37,039 bases of DNA from Hyphomicrobium sp. Lineage in GTDB: Bacteria; Pseudomonadota; Alphaproteobacteria; Rhizobiales; Hyphomicrobiaceae. The stretch spans positions 1-37,039 of the forward strand of contig JAIEPV010000025.1 of NCBI GenBank assembly GCA_019748215.1. The letters run 5' to 3'. The notes beneath the pieces were generated by a model that had not been told where the DNA came from, made no database searches, and worked only from the letters and a program-made list of their open reading frames with translations. Positions 24,315-36,667 of this stretch are shown here, one piece after another; position 1 is the stretch's first letter, and each line of letters starts with the position of its first letter. A program made the translations under genes and the position numbers.

Positions 24315-24393
24315 GATACGCCTCCAGGTACATTTGTACTGGAGCGAAAACGCCCGACATTTTTCATTGTTCCGGTCGACATATGCCGCGCGG

Positions 24394-27276
<2,883 letters not shown>

Positions 27277-27318
27277 GAGCCGAATATGGGCGTTTAGCTG
27301 AGCGAAATCAAACCCGGC

Positions 27319-28278
27319 CTACGGCTTTCGACACTCGGCAAGCTGCGCCGGGGTGCGGGCGAATTTGCTCGCAAACGCTACCATCCGGTCCAAGGCTGGT
27401 GCGCGCCAGCGCAGCGGGCGCGACAATGACAGCACCAAGCCGATATGGCCGATGTTTTCATATGTTTGAACTTCAACGGACGTGCCGACGGCCGTAAGCG
27501 CGGCAGCCAATTCGCGTGTGTTCTTGAGGTTGACGAGATCGTCGGCAAGGCCGTGCACCAGCAAAAACGGCGGCGCACCCGGCCTGACGTACGTGATAGG
27601 ACGGGGCACATCCGGCGTCGTCGCGACGGACGCGAAGGCAGCCTTTGTCGATGGCCATACCGTCGGCTCGAACGTGTAGGGCCCGGCCAATCCAATGACC
27701 GCCGCAGGGGGAGCCACCTCAGCAGGTTGAGCGGCGATGTACTTGCGGTCGAGTGCGAGGAGCGCCGCCATATGTCCGCCCGCCGAATGTCCCGCAATGA
27801 TGATCGGTCGCGCGCCGCACGTCCGCGCTAATGTTCGATCGGTCCATGCGTAGGCCGCCGCGACGTCTTCGACGAAGCTCGGAAATTGCACATCAGGATA
27901 CAGGCGATAGTCGGGAATGACGGTCGTAAATCCGCGTGCCGCTAGCGCTTGACCGGCAAAGCCGTAAAGCTCTTTGCTGCCGCTGGTCCAGCTGCCCCCA
28001 TACAAAAACAGAATGATGGCATCGTTCTCTGTGATGTCGGCTGGCGGCCGATAGACATCGAGCGTTTGTCGCGGACCCTGACCGTAAGCGACGCCAATGT
28101 CTGTCCGCGCGCCACGATCGCTAATGAGCGTACTGATGACAACAGCGTTGGCCGGGCGGTACCAGAGCAGCGCCGATATTCCAATGATACCGATACCGAG
28201 CGCTGTGATGATCCAGGCCAATCGTCGAAGCACCTTTGGAATGTGCAAGCGTCGTGAGGGCGACGCGTTTTCAGTCAT
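27319..28278 (-). CDS. Membrane-anchored alpha/beta hydrolase (HSL/esterase type)
   Basis: The product is 319 residues from the ATG at 28278. An N-terminal membrane anchor (AWIITALGIGIIGISALLWY, about residues 21-40) leads to an alpha/beta-hydrolase domain. It has LYGGSW as oxyanion loop, the nucleophile elbow AGHSAGGHMAAL, the acid region LLVHGLADDLVNLKNT and a catalytic histidine in ENIGHIGLVLSLS. This suits a carboxylesterase or lipase of the hormone-sensitive-lipase/BD-FAE type acting at the envelope. The frame stays open to 28458, but the extra residues are Arg-rich and unlike the family. It lies 42 bases after uvrB in the minus direction. Substrate unknown. Confidence 0.87.
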   Translation of the reverse strand: MTENASPSRRLHIPKVLRRLAWIITALGIGIIGISALLWYRPANAVVISTLISDRGARTDIGVAYGQGPRQTLDVYRPPADITENDAIILFLYGGSWTSGSKELYGFAGQALAARGFTTVIPDYRLYPDVQFPSFVEDVAAAYAWTDRTLARTCGARPIIIAGHSAGGHMAALLALDRKYIAAQPAEVAPPAAVIGLAGPYTFEPTVWPSTKAAFASVATTPDVPRPITYVRPGAPPFLLVHGLADDLVNLKNTRELAAALTAVGTSVEVQTYENIGHIGLVLSLSRPLRWRAPALDRMVAFASKFARTPAQLAECRKP

Positions 28279-28566
28279 CGGGACCGTGCTAAAAGAAGGC
28301 CGCCTGCGTTGGCGACTTTGGCGGTCACTATTGGCCGTGGCGAAACTCGGTATGGCTGATCCATCAGCCTTACTATGAGGTCCCTGACGATAGCCGGCAA
28401 CAGTCTGCAGCTTGCCGCGTCGCCGCACTCTGTGGGTGAAACTTTCAAGCGCAATCATGCGTAACCGGTCCTGGGGCTGTCACACGAAACGTGGGCGGTG
28501 CGTGAGATATGCACAGCGACCGCTCGCATGAACGCGACGAAGCGACGGGTATTTGGGGGACAGTCG

Positions 28567-29199
28567 GTGCTGACGCTGATTAACGAATATCTGCGCCGGA
28601 CAGCGTTCGCGCTTGCGTTTTTCGTATTGCACTGTGCGTCGCCCGCGGGCGCTATGCCTCTAGCCTCGGAGGACCTTCAACGGCTCGCTGCGGGAGAAAC
28701 GATCATCCGGGTCGAGCCGGCTGACAGTCCCGCCGACGGTCACGTTACAGCTGCCATCGATATTGCCGCGCCCGTGGCTCGTGTTTGGCAAATCCTTTTT
28801 GAGTGCGCGAACGCGCCTCTCATCCTGCCGAATTTAACATTCTGCGGTGTTCTCGAAATTGGACCGGGTCATGCCTGGGACGTCCGCGAGCATCGCGTGC
28901 GTTGGCTGAGTATGATGCCTGAGATCCGCAGCAAATTTCGATCCGAGTACGTGGTCGGCCAAAGCATTCGCTTCACGCGTGTCGGCGGCGATATGCGGGC
29001 TCTCGACGGCGAATGGCGGCTCACGCCGTTGGCTGGTGGACGTGCAACCCAATTGACCTATGACGCGACCGTTGGGTTTGGCGCGCTCATCCCAAGTTTC
29101 ATGATTCGCAATTCCCTGGAGAAGGACGTGCCGGGGTTTCTCGCGGCCATCCGCTCGGCGGCGCTCGCCGAGCCCGGGCCGCTGAAAGCCTCACAGTAG
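28567..29199 (+). CDS. Exported SRPBCC-family protein, paralog 1
   Basis: The product is 210 residues from the GTG at 28567, chosen because GGGGGA lies about seven bases upstream. An ATG at 28528 and a GTG at 28498 are in frame. A signal peptide ends near GAMPLAS. The mature domain is START/SRPBCC-like: an early strand (VTAAIDIAAPVARVWQIL), then C-x12-C (FEC...FCGVLE), REHRVRWLSMMPE, RSEYVVGQSIRF, GEWRLTPLAGGRATQLTY and a final helix. It aligns over its length with the gene at 30197-30826, including both cysteines. SRPBCC folds bind hydrophobic ligands. Nothing here identifies the ligand. The SDR gene follows after 278 bases. Confidence 0.75.
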   Translation: MLTLINEYLRRTAFALAFFVLHCASPAGAMPLASEDLQRLAAGETIIRVEPADSPADGHVTAAIDIAAPVARVWQILFECANAPLILPNLTFCGVLEIGPGHAWDVREHRVRWLSMMPEIRSKFRSEYVVGQSIRFTRVGGDMRALDGEWRLTPLAGGRATQLTYDATVGFGALIPSFMIRNSLEKDVPGFLAAIRSAALAEPGPLKASQ

Positions 29200-29477
29200 G
29201 CAGTGCCCGGAAGCGATGTCCGCAAGTTCTAGTGCGTGCACGGCCGCGCGTCACCGGCTGCTCTAGCGGAACGCGGTGCGCCGCTGGCGCATTTACAGTG
29301 CCGATGGATAGCCGCGTGGCCGTCCCCGGAATGATCGCCTCGTTTCGCCGATGGCCAATCGCTGATCGCAGCACCTTTTCACAACGGGGGCACGTCGAAG
29401 CGCGTGTGGTCCAATCAAATCATGCTAATTACGAGTTGGCCCGCTGGGATGGGCTTGGCGATGAGGAGAAGGTTTTA

Positions 29478-30200
29478 ATGCGGCGGCAGGCCCTAATCAC
29501 CGGTGCAACGCGCGGCATTGGTTTTGAAATCGCCCGGCAGTTGGCGCTTTCCGGCATTTCAACGCTGCTGGGCGCGCGCGACGAGGCCAAAGGAGTGCTG
29601 GCGACTGAAAAGCTGGCGGCCCTCAACGCCGTAGTGACCCCCGTCGTGCTCGATGTCGCGGCGACGGGTATTATTCCGGATCGGATGATCGAGATCGAGC
29701 GCAACCACGGACCCATCGACATCTTGATCAACAACGCCGGTATCCTGATCGATACGCCGCGCGGCTTTTCATCCAGCCTCTTCGATTTGTCCGATGAAAC
29801 GATGCGCGAGACTTGGGTTACCAACGTGCTCGGGCCGACGGCACTAACCCGCGCACTGCTGCCTGGCATGATGGCGCGCGGCTATGGCCGCATCGTCAAC
29901 GTCTCATCGCGCGCCGGGCAACTTTCGGACATGCACTTCGGGTTCCCCGCTTATCGAATGAGCAAATCCGCTTTGAACGCGTTGACACGCATATCGGCTG
30001 CCGAAGCTGCCGCAAAAGCGCCGAGCGCCGACATCAAAATCAACGCCGCGTGTCCGGGCTGGGTCAAAACGGAAATGGGCGGGGCCGGTGCGACGCGGTC
30101 TGTGATGGAAGGCGCCGAAACGCCGGTCTGGCTCGCCAAGCTGCCGGCGGCTGGACCGACGGGCGGTTTCTTCCATGACAAGTCGCCGGTCGCCTGGTGA
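29478..30200 (+). CDS. Short-chain dehydrogenase/reductase
   Basis: The 240-residue classical SDR has the cofactor motif TGATRGIG (residues 8-15), an NNAGI motif, the catalytic serine in NVSSRAGQ and the Y-x3-K pair in FPAYRMSKSALNAL. The sequence resembles carbonyl-reductase-like SDRs. The arginine after TGAT and in LGARDEA suggests NADPH use, which is inference. I chose the ATG at 29478 because GAGGAGAAGG lies just upstream. Its TGA overlaps the GTG of the next gene by four bases, so the two are translationally coupled. It sits between two paralogous exported SRPBCC genes, so an oxidised lipid or isoprenoid-like substrate is conceivable but unproven. Confidence 0.93.
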   Translation: MRRQALITGATRGIGFEIARQLALSGISTLLGARDEAKGVLATEKLAALNAVVTPVVLDVAATGIIPDRMIEIERNHGPIDILINNAGILIDTPRGFSSSLFDLSDETMRETWVTNVLGPTALTRALLPGMMARGYGRIVNVSSRAGQLSDMHFGFPAYRMSKSALNALTRISAAEAAAKAPSADIKINAACPGWVKTEMGGAGATRSVMEGAETPVWLAKLPAAGPTGGFFHDKSPVAW

Positions 30201-30826
30201 CGCGCGCGAACGCCCGCACTGCTGGGCGACCGTTGCCTGCATGGATTACGATTGCGCTCCTCGCGTTCTGCGATTTCGGTGTCAGTGACGCCCTTGCGTT
30301 CACGCTCGGCGCCGATGATAAAGCCGCGCTGATGGCAGGTCAGGCCGTCGTCAAAGTGGCGGAAGATCCGACCGGCGACGCAGACGCCCTCATTCAGGCG
30401 GCGATTGATCTGCCGTACGCCGCTCCGCGCATCTTTGCGGTCCTTCTCGATTGCAAGCGATCGCTGCGCTATGTCAGGGGCTTAAAATCCTGCAAAGTTT
30501 TAGAGCGATCAGCCGATGGCTTATCGGAAATCCGTGAGCACCGCAGTCAGTGGCAGAGCTTGTTCCCCGAAACAGTGAGCGTATTTCGCGCCGACTACAC
30601 GCTCGACAAAGAAATCCGCTTTCAAAAGGTTCGCGGCGATCTGCGATTTCTCAAAGGGGTCTGGCGGCTTGCGCCGATCAAAGGCGGCGCCGCGACGCGT
30701 CTGACGTATGAGGCGCGAGTTGGGATCAACGCGCCGGTTCCAGGATTTATGGTTCGGGACGCCCTGCAGTCCGATCTGGCGGCGTTGCTTCAAGCCCTGC
30801 GCGTCGAAGTCGGCCGCATCCAGTAA
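30197..30826 (+). CDS. Exported SRPBCC-family protein, paralog 2
   Basis: The product is 209 residues from a GTG at 30197 that overlaps the SDR stop (GTGA). A signal peptide ends near DALAF. The domain mirrors paralog 1: IQAAIDLPYAAPRIFAVL, C-x12-C (LDC...SCKVLE), EIREHRSQWQSLFPE, FRADYTLDKEIRF, GVWRLAPIKGGAATRLTYEA and PGFMVRDALQSD. The shared cysteines and the shared block REHR-x2-W-x-S-x2-PE make common origin certain. Position directly behind the SDR argues for a joint periplasmic or envelope function. A terminator for the convergent gene (30830-30857) starts four bases after the stop and may work for both strands. Confidence 0.78.
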   Translation: MTRANARTAGRPLPAWITIALLAFCDFGVSDALAFTLGADDKAALMAGQAVVKVAEDPTGDADALIQAAIDLPYAAPRIFAVLLDCKRSLRYVRGLKSCKVLERSADGLSEIREHRSQWQSLFPETVSVFRADYTLDKEIRFQKVRGDLRFLKGVWRLAPIKGGAATRLTYEARVGINAPVPGFMVRDALQSDLAALLQALRVEVGRIQ

Positions 30827-30829
30827 ACG

Positions 30830-30857
30830 AAAAAGGCCGCAGCGGGATGCCACGGCC
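30830..30857 (-). terminator. Intrinsic terminator of the exported-protein gene at 30894
   Basis: On the minus strand GGCCGTGGC-ATCCC-GCTGCGGCC forms a nine-pair stem (two G-U) followed by TTTTTCG. It lies 36 bases after the stop of the minus-strand gene. Confidence 0.8.
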
Positions 30858-30893
30858 TCGACAAGCAAGATAAAGAAATCGCACTGGTGGCGA

Positions 30894-31385
30894 TCACAAC
30901 GCCCGATTGGTGACAACTGGAGTGGTTGCCACAGGACCGGCATCGATTTCCATCACGAACCTGATGGGTGTGGCCGACGTCTTTGCTGTGTCGCGCGCCG
31001 TCACTAAAACGAATCGGGATGCACTTGGGCCGGTATCGATTTCAGTCACCTGCGGCGCCACTTCTGCGACGGATGCGACTTCAAGCGTGCGCCGCTCACC
31101 GCCGAGGCTCAATGAAATCTGATCACCGATCGAAACGGCTTTGGTCACCGGCGTGCGTCCATCCTGACGCATCGCGCTCAGCCAGAAATCTTCGCTGCCG
31201 GAAATTTGCACCGGTCCCGCCAATCGCTGGGGTGTCGCGTCCGGCACATCGAGCGCGGCGGTGAAGCTGTTGCGCAGCAGCGTCTCAGAGCTGGTCGCAG
31301 CAAACGTGCCAAATAACCCCAAACCCATGACAGCCGCAGCTGACAGCACACGCGTCCATGCGAGAGATCTCAAACGCTCAGACAT
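30894..31385 (-). CDS. Exported/anchored protein of unknown function
   Basis: The product is 163 residues, with an N-terminal hydrophobic segment (VLSAAAVMGLGLFGTFAAT) serving as signal peptide or anchor. The mature part reads as two beta-rich units: one around GPVQISGSEDFWLSAMRQDG and SIGDQISLSLGGERRTLEV, and one around VTEIDTGPSASRFVLVTARD. A GGAG eight bases before the ATG supports the start, and a clear intrinsic terminator follows the gene. I recognise no family. The membrane protein at 31518 lies upstream on the same strand, 132 bases away, and the two could form a transcription unit. Confidence 0.7.
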   Translation of the reverse strand: MSERLRSLAWTRVLSAAAVMGLGLFGTFAATSSETLLRNSFTAALDVPDATPQRLAGPVQISGSEDFWLSAMRQDGRTPVTKAVSIGDQISLSLGGERRTLEVASVAEVAPQVTEIDTGPSASRFVLVTARDTAKTSATPIRFVMEIDAGPVATTPVVTNRAL

Positions 31386-31517
31386 TCGCGATTCTCCTTC
31401 GTCCTGGCACCACTACCTATAGGTACTCAGCGGCCTACCGGTTCACAACCTGACGAGACAACTTAACGACCCAACGCATTTAGCACGGATTATGTACGAC
31501 CGCAGTATGACGCGCAG

Positions 31518-32009
31518 TTACGATTTCGTGCCTTTTTGCGGCAACTTGCTGCGCCGCAACAAAGGTGCGTAAGCTTCCCTTAAATGCCTGACAAAAGCCA
31601 GATTTAACGCCGCGAGCAATGAAAATGCCACCGCGAGCAGAAGGTAGGCGGTCTGGTCGCTCGTGCGGCGAAAAACGGCGTTCGAACTTGTGGATGAGAC
31701 TGTCGTAGCGATTTGAACGACTGGCGCTCGGTCGTCTCTCGCGTCTCTCGATACCGCGCTGCCATTGGGTGCCGGGACGGAAAAAGCCGCACCGACCAGC
31801 GTCGGGCTCGCGGCAGATGGCAAGCAGACAACGGCGCCGGAAATGAAGCCGAACGCCGTGAATGCGACCAGCGCATCTCGAACGGTGCGCACAAAAACCC
31901 TACGCGCTCGCGGACGAAGACCGTTGGAACGCTCGCCGTCTTGTTCGCTAATCGAAGGCGTGCCGCCGCCCGTTTCCCGAGATGCGGCGGACTGAAACTC
32001 ATTCGTCAT
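31518..32009 (-). CDS. Two-helix membrane protein, function unknown
   Basis: The product is 163 residues from the ATG at 32009, which has GGGGAG five bases upstream. A polar N-terminus rich in Arg is followed by a membrane segment at about residues 45-70 (DALVAFTAFGFISGAVVCLP), a Ser/Ala-rich loop of about 50 residues, and a second membrane segment at about 118-138 (TAYLLLAVAFSLLAALNLAF), ending in a basic tail (RRSKLPQKGTKS). Both ends would be cytoplasmic and the loop periplasmic. No family is recognised. The same-strand exported-protein gene downstream may be functionally linked. Confidence 0.62.
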   Translation of the reverse strand: MTNEFQSAASRETGGGTPSISEQDGERSNGLRPRARRVFVRTVRDALVAFTAFGFISGAVVCLPSAASPTLVGAAFSVPAPNGSAVSRDARDDRAPVVQIATTVSSTSSNAVFRRTSDQTAYLLLAVAFSLLAALNLAFVRHLREAYAPLLRRSKLPQKGTKS

Positions 32010-33611
<1,602 letters not shown>

Positions 33612-33670
33612 GTTGATCGTGTCGGATCGTCTGGCACTGAGAAACTGGGCTGTGCGGGAGACGTTAATCG

Positions 33671-33766
33671 ATGGTCTCCGAGCTGTGTCGGTTCTGCCGT
33701 TTCGCGCGCGCCGGATTTTTGCTTTCGGTCGCGGCGGTGATCATCGTGTGGTGGATCGGCGGCTGA
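33671..33766 (+). CDS. Possible 31-residue single-pass membrane peptide
   Basis: A short frame from the ATG at 33671 to the TGA at 33766 encodes a Cys/Arg-rich head (MVSELCRFCRFARAG) and a hydrophobic tail (FLLSVAAVIIVWWIGG). GGGAG lies about ten bases upstream, a slightly long distance. The topology resembles that of other small bacterial membrane peptides. It follows the aminotransferase gene by 59 bases on the same strand and might be cotranscribed. Evidence is thin and a chance frame is possible. Confidence 0.35.
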   Translation: MVSELCRFCRFARAGFLLSVAAVIIVWWIGG

Positions 33767-33828
33767 TGCGGTGAGCTTGGCCGGAAGTGACTTCAGGCCC
33801 ACCCCGGCGCACACCGAAAATCTGACAC

Positions 33829-33855
33829 AAAAAAGCGCGCGAAGGTCGCGCGCTT
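33829..33855 (-). terminator. Intrinsic terminator of the gene at 33912
   Basis: AAGCGCGCGA-AGG-TCGCGCGCTT is a perfect ten-pair stem with a three-base loop. On the minus strand it runs into TTTTTT. It lies 56 bases past the stop of the minus-strand gene. On the plus strand the tail is weaker, but it may also help end aminotransferase transcripts. Confidence 0.88.
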
Positions 33856-33911
33856 GCATTTCCCAAGTATCCCAAGTGGCTAATTTAGTTCAACTTTGAA
33901 CCGCTCTCGCC

Positions 33912-34157
33912 TCAGGCCGTGGCGCCGCCAACGAAGCGGCCCGTCAACCATCCCCATGCGCCAAGCATTTGCGCTGAGCCAAGCGGTTTGCCGTCAAGAG
34001 CTGGCACGACCGGGCGCCAGATGGCCAATGCGGTCGAAGGGAGCGCTTTAAATTCAAATACCGCCGGCTGCGTCCCAAACGTGTCTGGGAGCTCGTCTTC
34101 GGCGACCATGACGTAACCTGCAGCGTGCGCTGCAGACATTAGTGTTTCGATACTCAT
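33912..34157 (-). CDS. Small protein of unknown function
   Basis: The product is 81 residues, with no signal peptide. It starts MSIETLMSAAHAAGYVMVAEDE and ends LGAWGWLTGRFVGGATA. GAGG precedes the ATG and a very strong terminator follows the gene, which together argue for a genuine transcription unit. The middle (FEFKALPSTALAIWRP) looks globular rather than membrane-embedded. I do not recognise a family. It stands alone between the aminotransferase and the EF-G-like gene, divergent from the latter. Confidence 0.6.
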   Translation of the reverse strand: MSIETLMSAAHAAGYVMVAEDELPDTFGTQPAVFEFKALPSTALAIWRPVVPALDGKPLGSAQMLGAWGWLTGRFVGGATA

Positions 34158-34520
34158 AACCCAGCCTCACACTGTCCTGAGCCAACGTCCCTCTGGCTCG
34201 ATCTGCCCCGCTGAGCGAGTGCCCTACACGCCTTTGGCGCAGACCAGTCCATGATGCGTCAAGTGTGACGCAATTCAAGTTATTTTTGTCGTAACAGCGT
34301 CGAACTCTTGAAGTTTCTTCGAATTTGACTGTGCGCTGCAGTAATCGATCGCGCCGCAGCAGAAATATGTCTCGCACTGCAGTACGACGTTTTCACGAAA
34401 CTGTGCGTCGTCGAGCGATTGTTTGGCGAACGCTTTGCGCCGACGATTGTTCCGCCGCTCTCCTCGAGGTGCGGGGTTCGGCCGACGTATTGGCGCGCCT
34501 CGAAAACCTCGGAGGCAACG
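34158..34520. other. Divergent region before the EF-G-like gene
   Basis: These 363 bases carry the promoters of the small gene at 33912 and of the EF-G-like gene. A minus-strand frame ending at 34275 enters the EF-G-like coding region antisense and lacks a start with a ribosome site, so I do not call it. Confidence 0.5.
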
Positions 34521-36605
34521 ATGGCAATTTCGCAAGCCCCTAATGGCGGACATGATCAAGATGGTGGACGACGTGGGGTCCACGGCGCGCGATGCGTCGC
34601 GCTGATCGGACCCTTCGCCAGCGGAAAAACGACGCTTCTCGACGCCATTTTGACGCGCACCGGAAGCCTCTCGAAGCCCGGTTCGATTGCCCACAAATCA
34701 ACACTCGGCGACGGCTCGCCTGAGGCCCGCGCTCACGCCATGAGCGTCAGTGTCAACGTCGCTGAAACGGAATTTCTCGGCGACAAATTTATTTTCATCG
34801 ATTGCCCCGGGTCCGTCGAGTTCGCGCATGAAGCCGCTCTTGCGCTTGCGGCCTGCGATGCCGCAATCGTCGTCTGCGATCCCGATCCGCGCCGCGTTGC
34901 TGCCTTGCAGATGATCTTGAAACAAGTGACCGACATCGGCCTGCCGCACCTGTTGTTCCTCAACAAGATCGACAATTCCACAACGCCTGTCCGCGATATC
35001 GTTCCCCGCTTGCAACCGGCCAGCGCCAAACCGCTCGTGCTTCGGCAAATTCCGATTTGGGAAAATGGCATCGCGACCGGTTTCGTCGATCTGGCGTCGG
35101 AACGCGCCTATGTTTATCGCGAACACGCCGAGAGCCGCATCATCGAATTGCCGACATCCGTTGCCGCGCGCGAACAAGAAGCGCGCTTTGAAATGCTCGA
35201 GCGCCTCGCCGATTACGATGACGAACTGATGGAACAATTGCTGTCGGATATTCCGCCGCCAAATGATCGCGTCTTCGATGATTTGGCCAAGGATTTGCGT
35301 GAAGGCTTGATCTGTCCGGTGCTGCTCGGTTCGGCCGAACACGGCAACGGCATTCTGCGCCTTCTGAAAGCCCTTCGCCACGAGGCGCCAACGGTCGCCG
35401 ATACGGCTCGGCGTTTGTCGGTCGATCCGCAAAAGGCTGCCGCTTACGTCTTCAAGAGCGTGCACACAAAAGCCGGCGGCAAACTCTCGTTTGCGCGCGT
35501 GCTTTGCGGAGAGTTCGCCGATAATGCGACCGTCTATGGGCCGGCCGGCAATGACGAGCGCGCTGCTGGCCTGTTCTCCATTCGCGGCGAAGAAACTGCA
35601 AAACGAGGGCCAGCGAAAGCGGGCGACGTTGTTGCATTCGGGCGTCTTGAGAGCATTCAGTCGGGCCAAACCATCACGACGGTGAAGGGCGGCATTGGCA
35701 AAGTCAGCGCTCCAGCCGCACCCGAGCCGGCGGTGGCCATTGGCCTTGGACTGAAAGACCGCAAAGATGAGGTCAAATTGTCGGCGGCCGTCGCCAAGTT
35801 AATCGACGAAGACCCCTCGTTGACCATCGAGCACAACGCCGAGCTCCATCAGATCCTGCTGCATGGCCAAGGCGAAATGCATGTTCGAGTCGCGCTCGAG
35901 CGCTTGCAGCGCAAGTTCGGCATCGAGGTTGCGCGCGAAAAGCGGCGCATCGGATACAAAGAAACCATCCGCTCCGGCACCGAAGTGCGGGCCCGCCACA
36001 AGAAGCAGTCTGGTGGACACGGTCAGTTCGGCGATGTGAAAATCACCGTTCGGCCATTGCCACGCGGTTCCGGCATCGTGTTCGATGAGACGATCACCGG
36101 CGGAGCCATTCCGAAGACCTACATTCCGTCGGTCGAGATCGGCGTGCGCGATTATCTGACCGAGGGACCGCTTGGGTTTCCGGTGGTCGATGTCGGCATC
36201 ACCTTGACCGATGGATCGTTCCACACGGTCGATTCCTCCGACATGGCGTTTCGCCAAGCCGGGCGCTTGGCGATGTCGGAGGCGCTGCCGGTTTGCAACC
36301 CCGTGTTGCTCGAGCCGATCATGGCCGTATCGCTCGCGGTTCCGTCAGACACCAACGCGCGCATCAACAGTATCATTGCGCAAAGACGCGGGCAGATCCT
36401 TGGCTTCGATGCGCGTGACGGTTGGCCAGGCTGGGACATCATCCAAGCGCACATTCCCGCCGCTGAGATGGACAATCTGATCGTCGATCTGCGCTCGGCG
36501 ACGGCGGGCGCCGGCTCGTTCGCGGCCAAGTTCGATCATATGGCTGAACTCGCCGGGCGGCTCAAAGATCAGGCGCTGGCGAATGCGCGAGAGGCGGCGG
36601 AGTAG
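34521..36605 (+). CDS. EF-G-like translational GTPase with altered switch residues
   Basis: The 694-residue protein has the full EF-G layout: a G domain, domain II, domain III around GLGLKDRKDEVKL and GEMHVRVALERLQRKFG, domain IV (RARHKKQSGGHGQFGDVKI) and domain V. The P-loop is GPFASGKT (30-37) and NKID is at 148-151. In switch II the usual DTPGH becomes DCPGS (94-98), so the catalytic histidine is serine. In switch I the RGITI motif is replaced by AHAMS. It therefore resembles the EF-G2 paralogs rather than canonical fusA, and GTP hydrolysis may be weak or absent. The ATG at 34521 has GGAGG five bases upstream. No ribosomal-protein genes flank it, unlike fusA. Confidence 0.92.
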   Translation: MAISQAPNGGHDQDGGRRGVHGARCVALIGPFASGKTTLLDAILTRTGSLSKPGSIAHKSTLGDGSPEARAHAMSVSVNVAETEFLGDKFIFIDCPGSVEFAHEAALALAACDAAIVVCDPDPRRVAALQMILKQVTDIGLPHLLFLNKIDNSTTPVRDIVPRLQPASAKPLVLRQIPIWENGIATGFVDLASERAYVYREHAESRIIELPTSVAAREQEARFEMLERLADYDDELMEQLLSDIPPPNDRVFDDLAKDLREGLICPVLLGSAEHGNGILRLLKALRHEAPTVADTARRLSVDPQKAAAYVFKSVHTKAGGKLSFARVLCGEFADNATVYGPAGNDERAAGLFSIRGEETAKRGPAKAGDVVAFGRLESIQSGQTITTVKGGIGKVSAPAAPEPAVAIGLGLKDRKDEVKLSAAVAKLIDEDPSLTIEHNAELHQILLHGQGEMHVRVALERLQRKFGIEVAREKRRIGYKETIRSGTEVRARHKKQSGGHGQFGDVKITVRPLPRGSGIVFDETITGGAIPKTYIPSVEIGVRDYLTEGPLGFPVVDVGITLTDGSFHTVDSSDMAFRQAGRLAMSEALPVCNPVLLEPIMAVSLAVPSDTNARINSIIAQRRGQILGFDARDGWPGWDIIQAHIPAAEMDNLIVDLRSATAGAGSFAAKFDHMAELAGRLKDQALANAREAAE

Positions 36606-36625
36606 TTCGCGCCATTATGCTCGAG

Positions 36626-36659
36626 CGAAGGGGACCAGCCATTTTCCCCTTCGAATTTT
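36626..36659 (+). terminator. Terminator of the EF-G-like gene
   Basis: CGAAGGGGA (36626-36634) pairs with TCCCCTTCG (36645-36653) as a nine-pair stem with a ten-base loop, followed by AATTTT. It lies 20 bases after the stop and just before the end of the convergent fdsD gene, so it may act on both. Confidence 0.7.
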
Positions 36660-36667
36660 CCGCAGCT

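Noticed and set aside
29232-29477. Upstream extension of the SDR frame
   Set aside because: The SDR fold starts at the ATG at 29478, which has a strong ribosome site; the extension is Arg/Ser-rich and unlike any SDR.
34275-34694. Minus-strand frame antisense to the start of the EF-G-like gene
   Set aside because: The frame's only ATG lies inside the EF-G-like coding region without a ribosome site. The Cys-rich end is suggestive, but the rest looks like antisense shadow.
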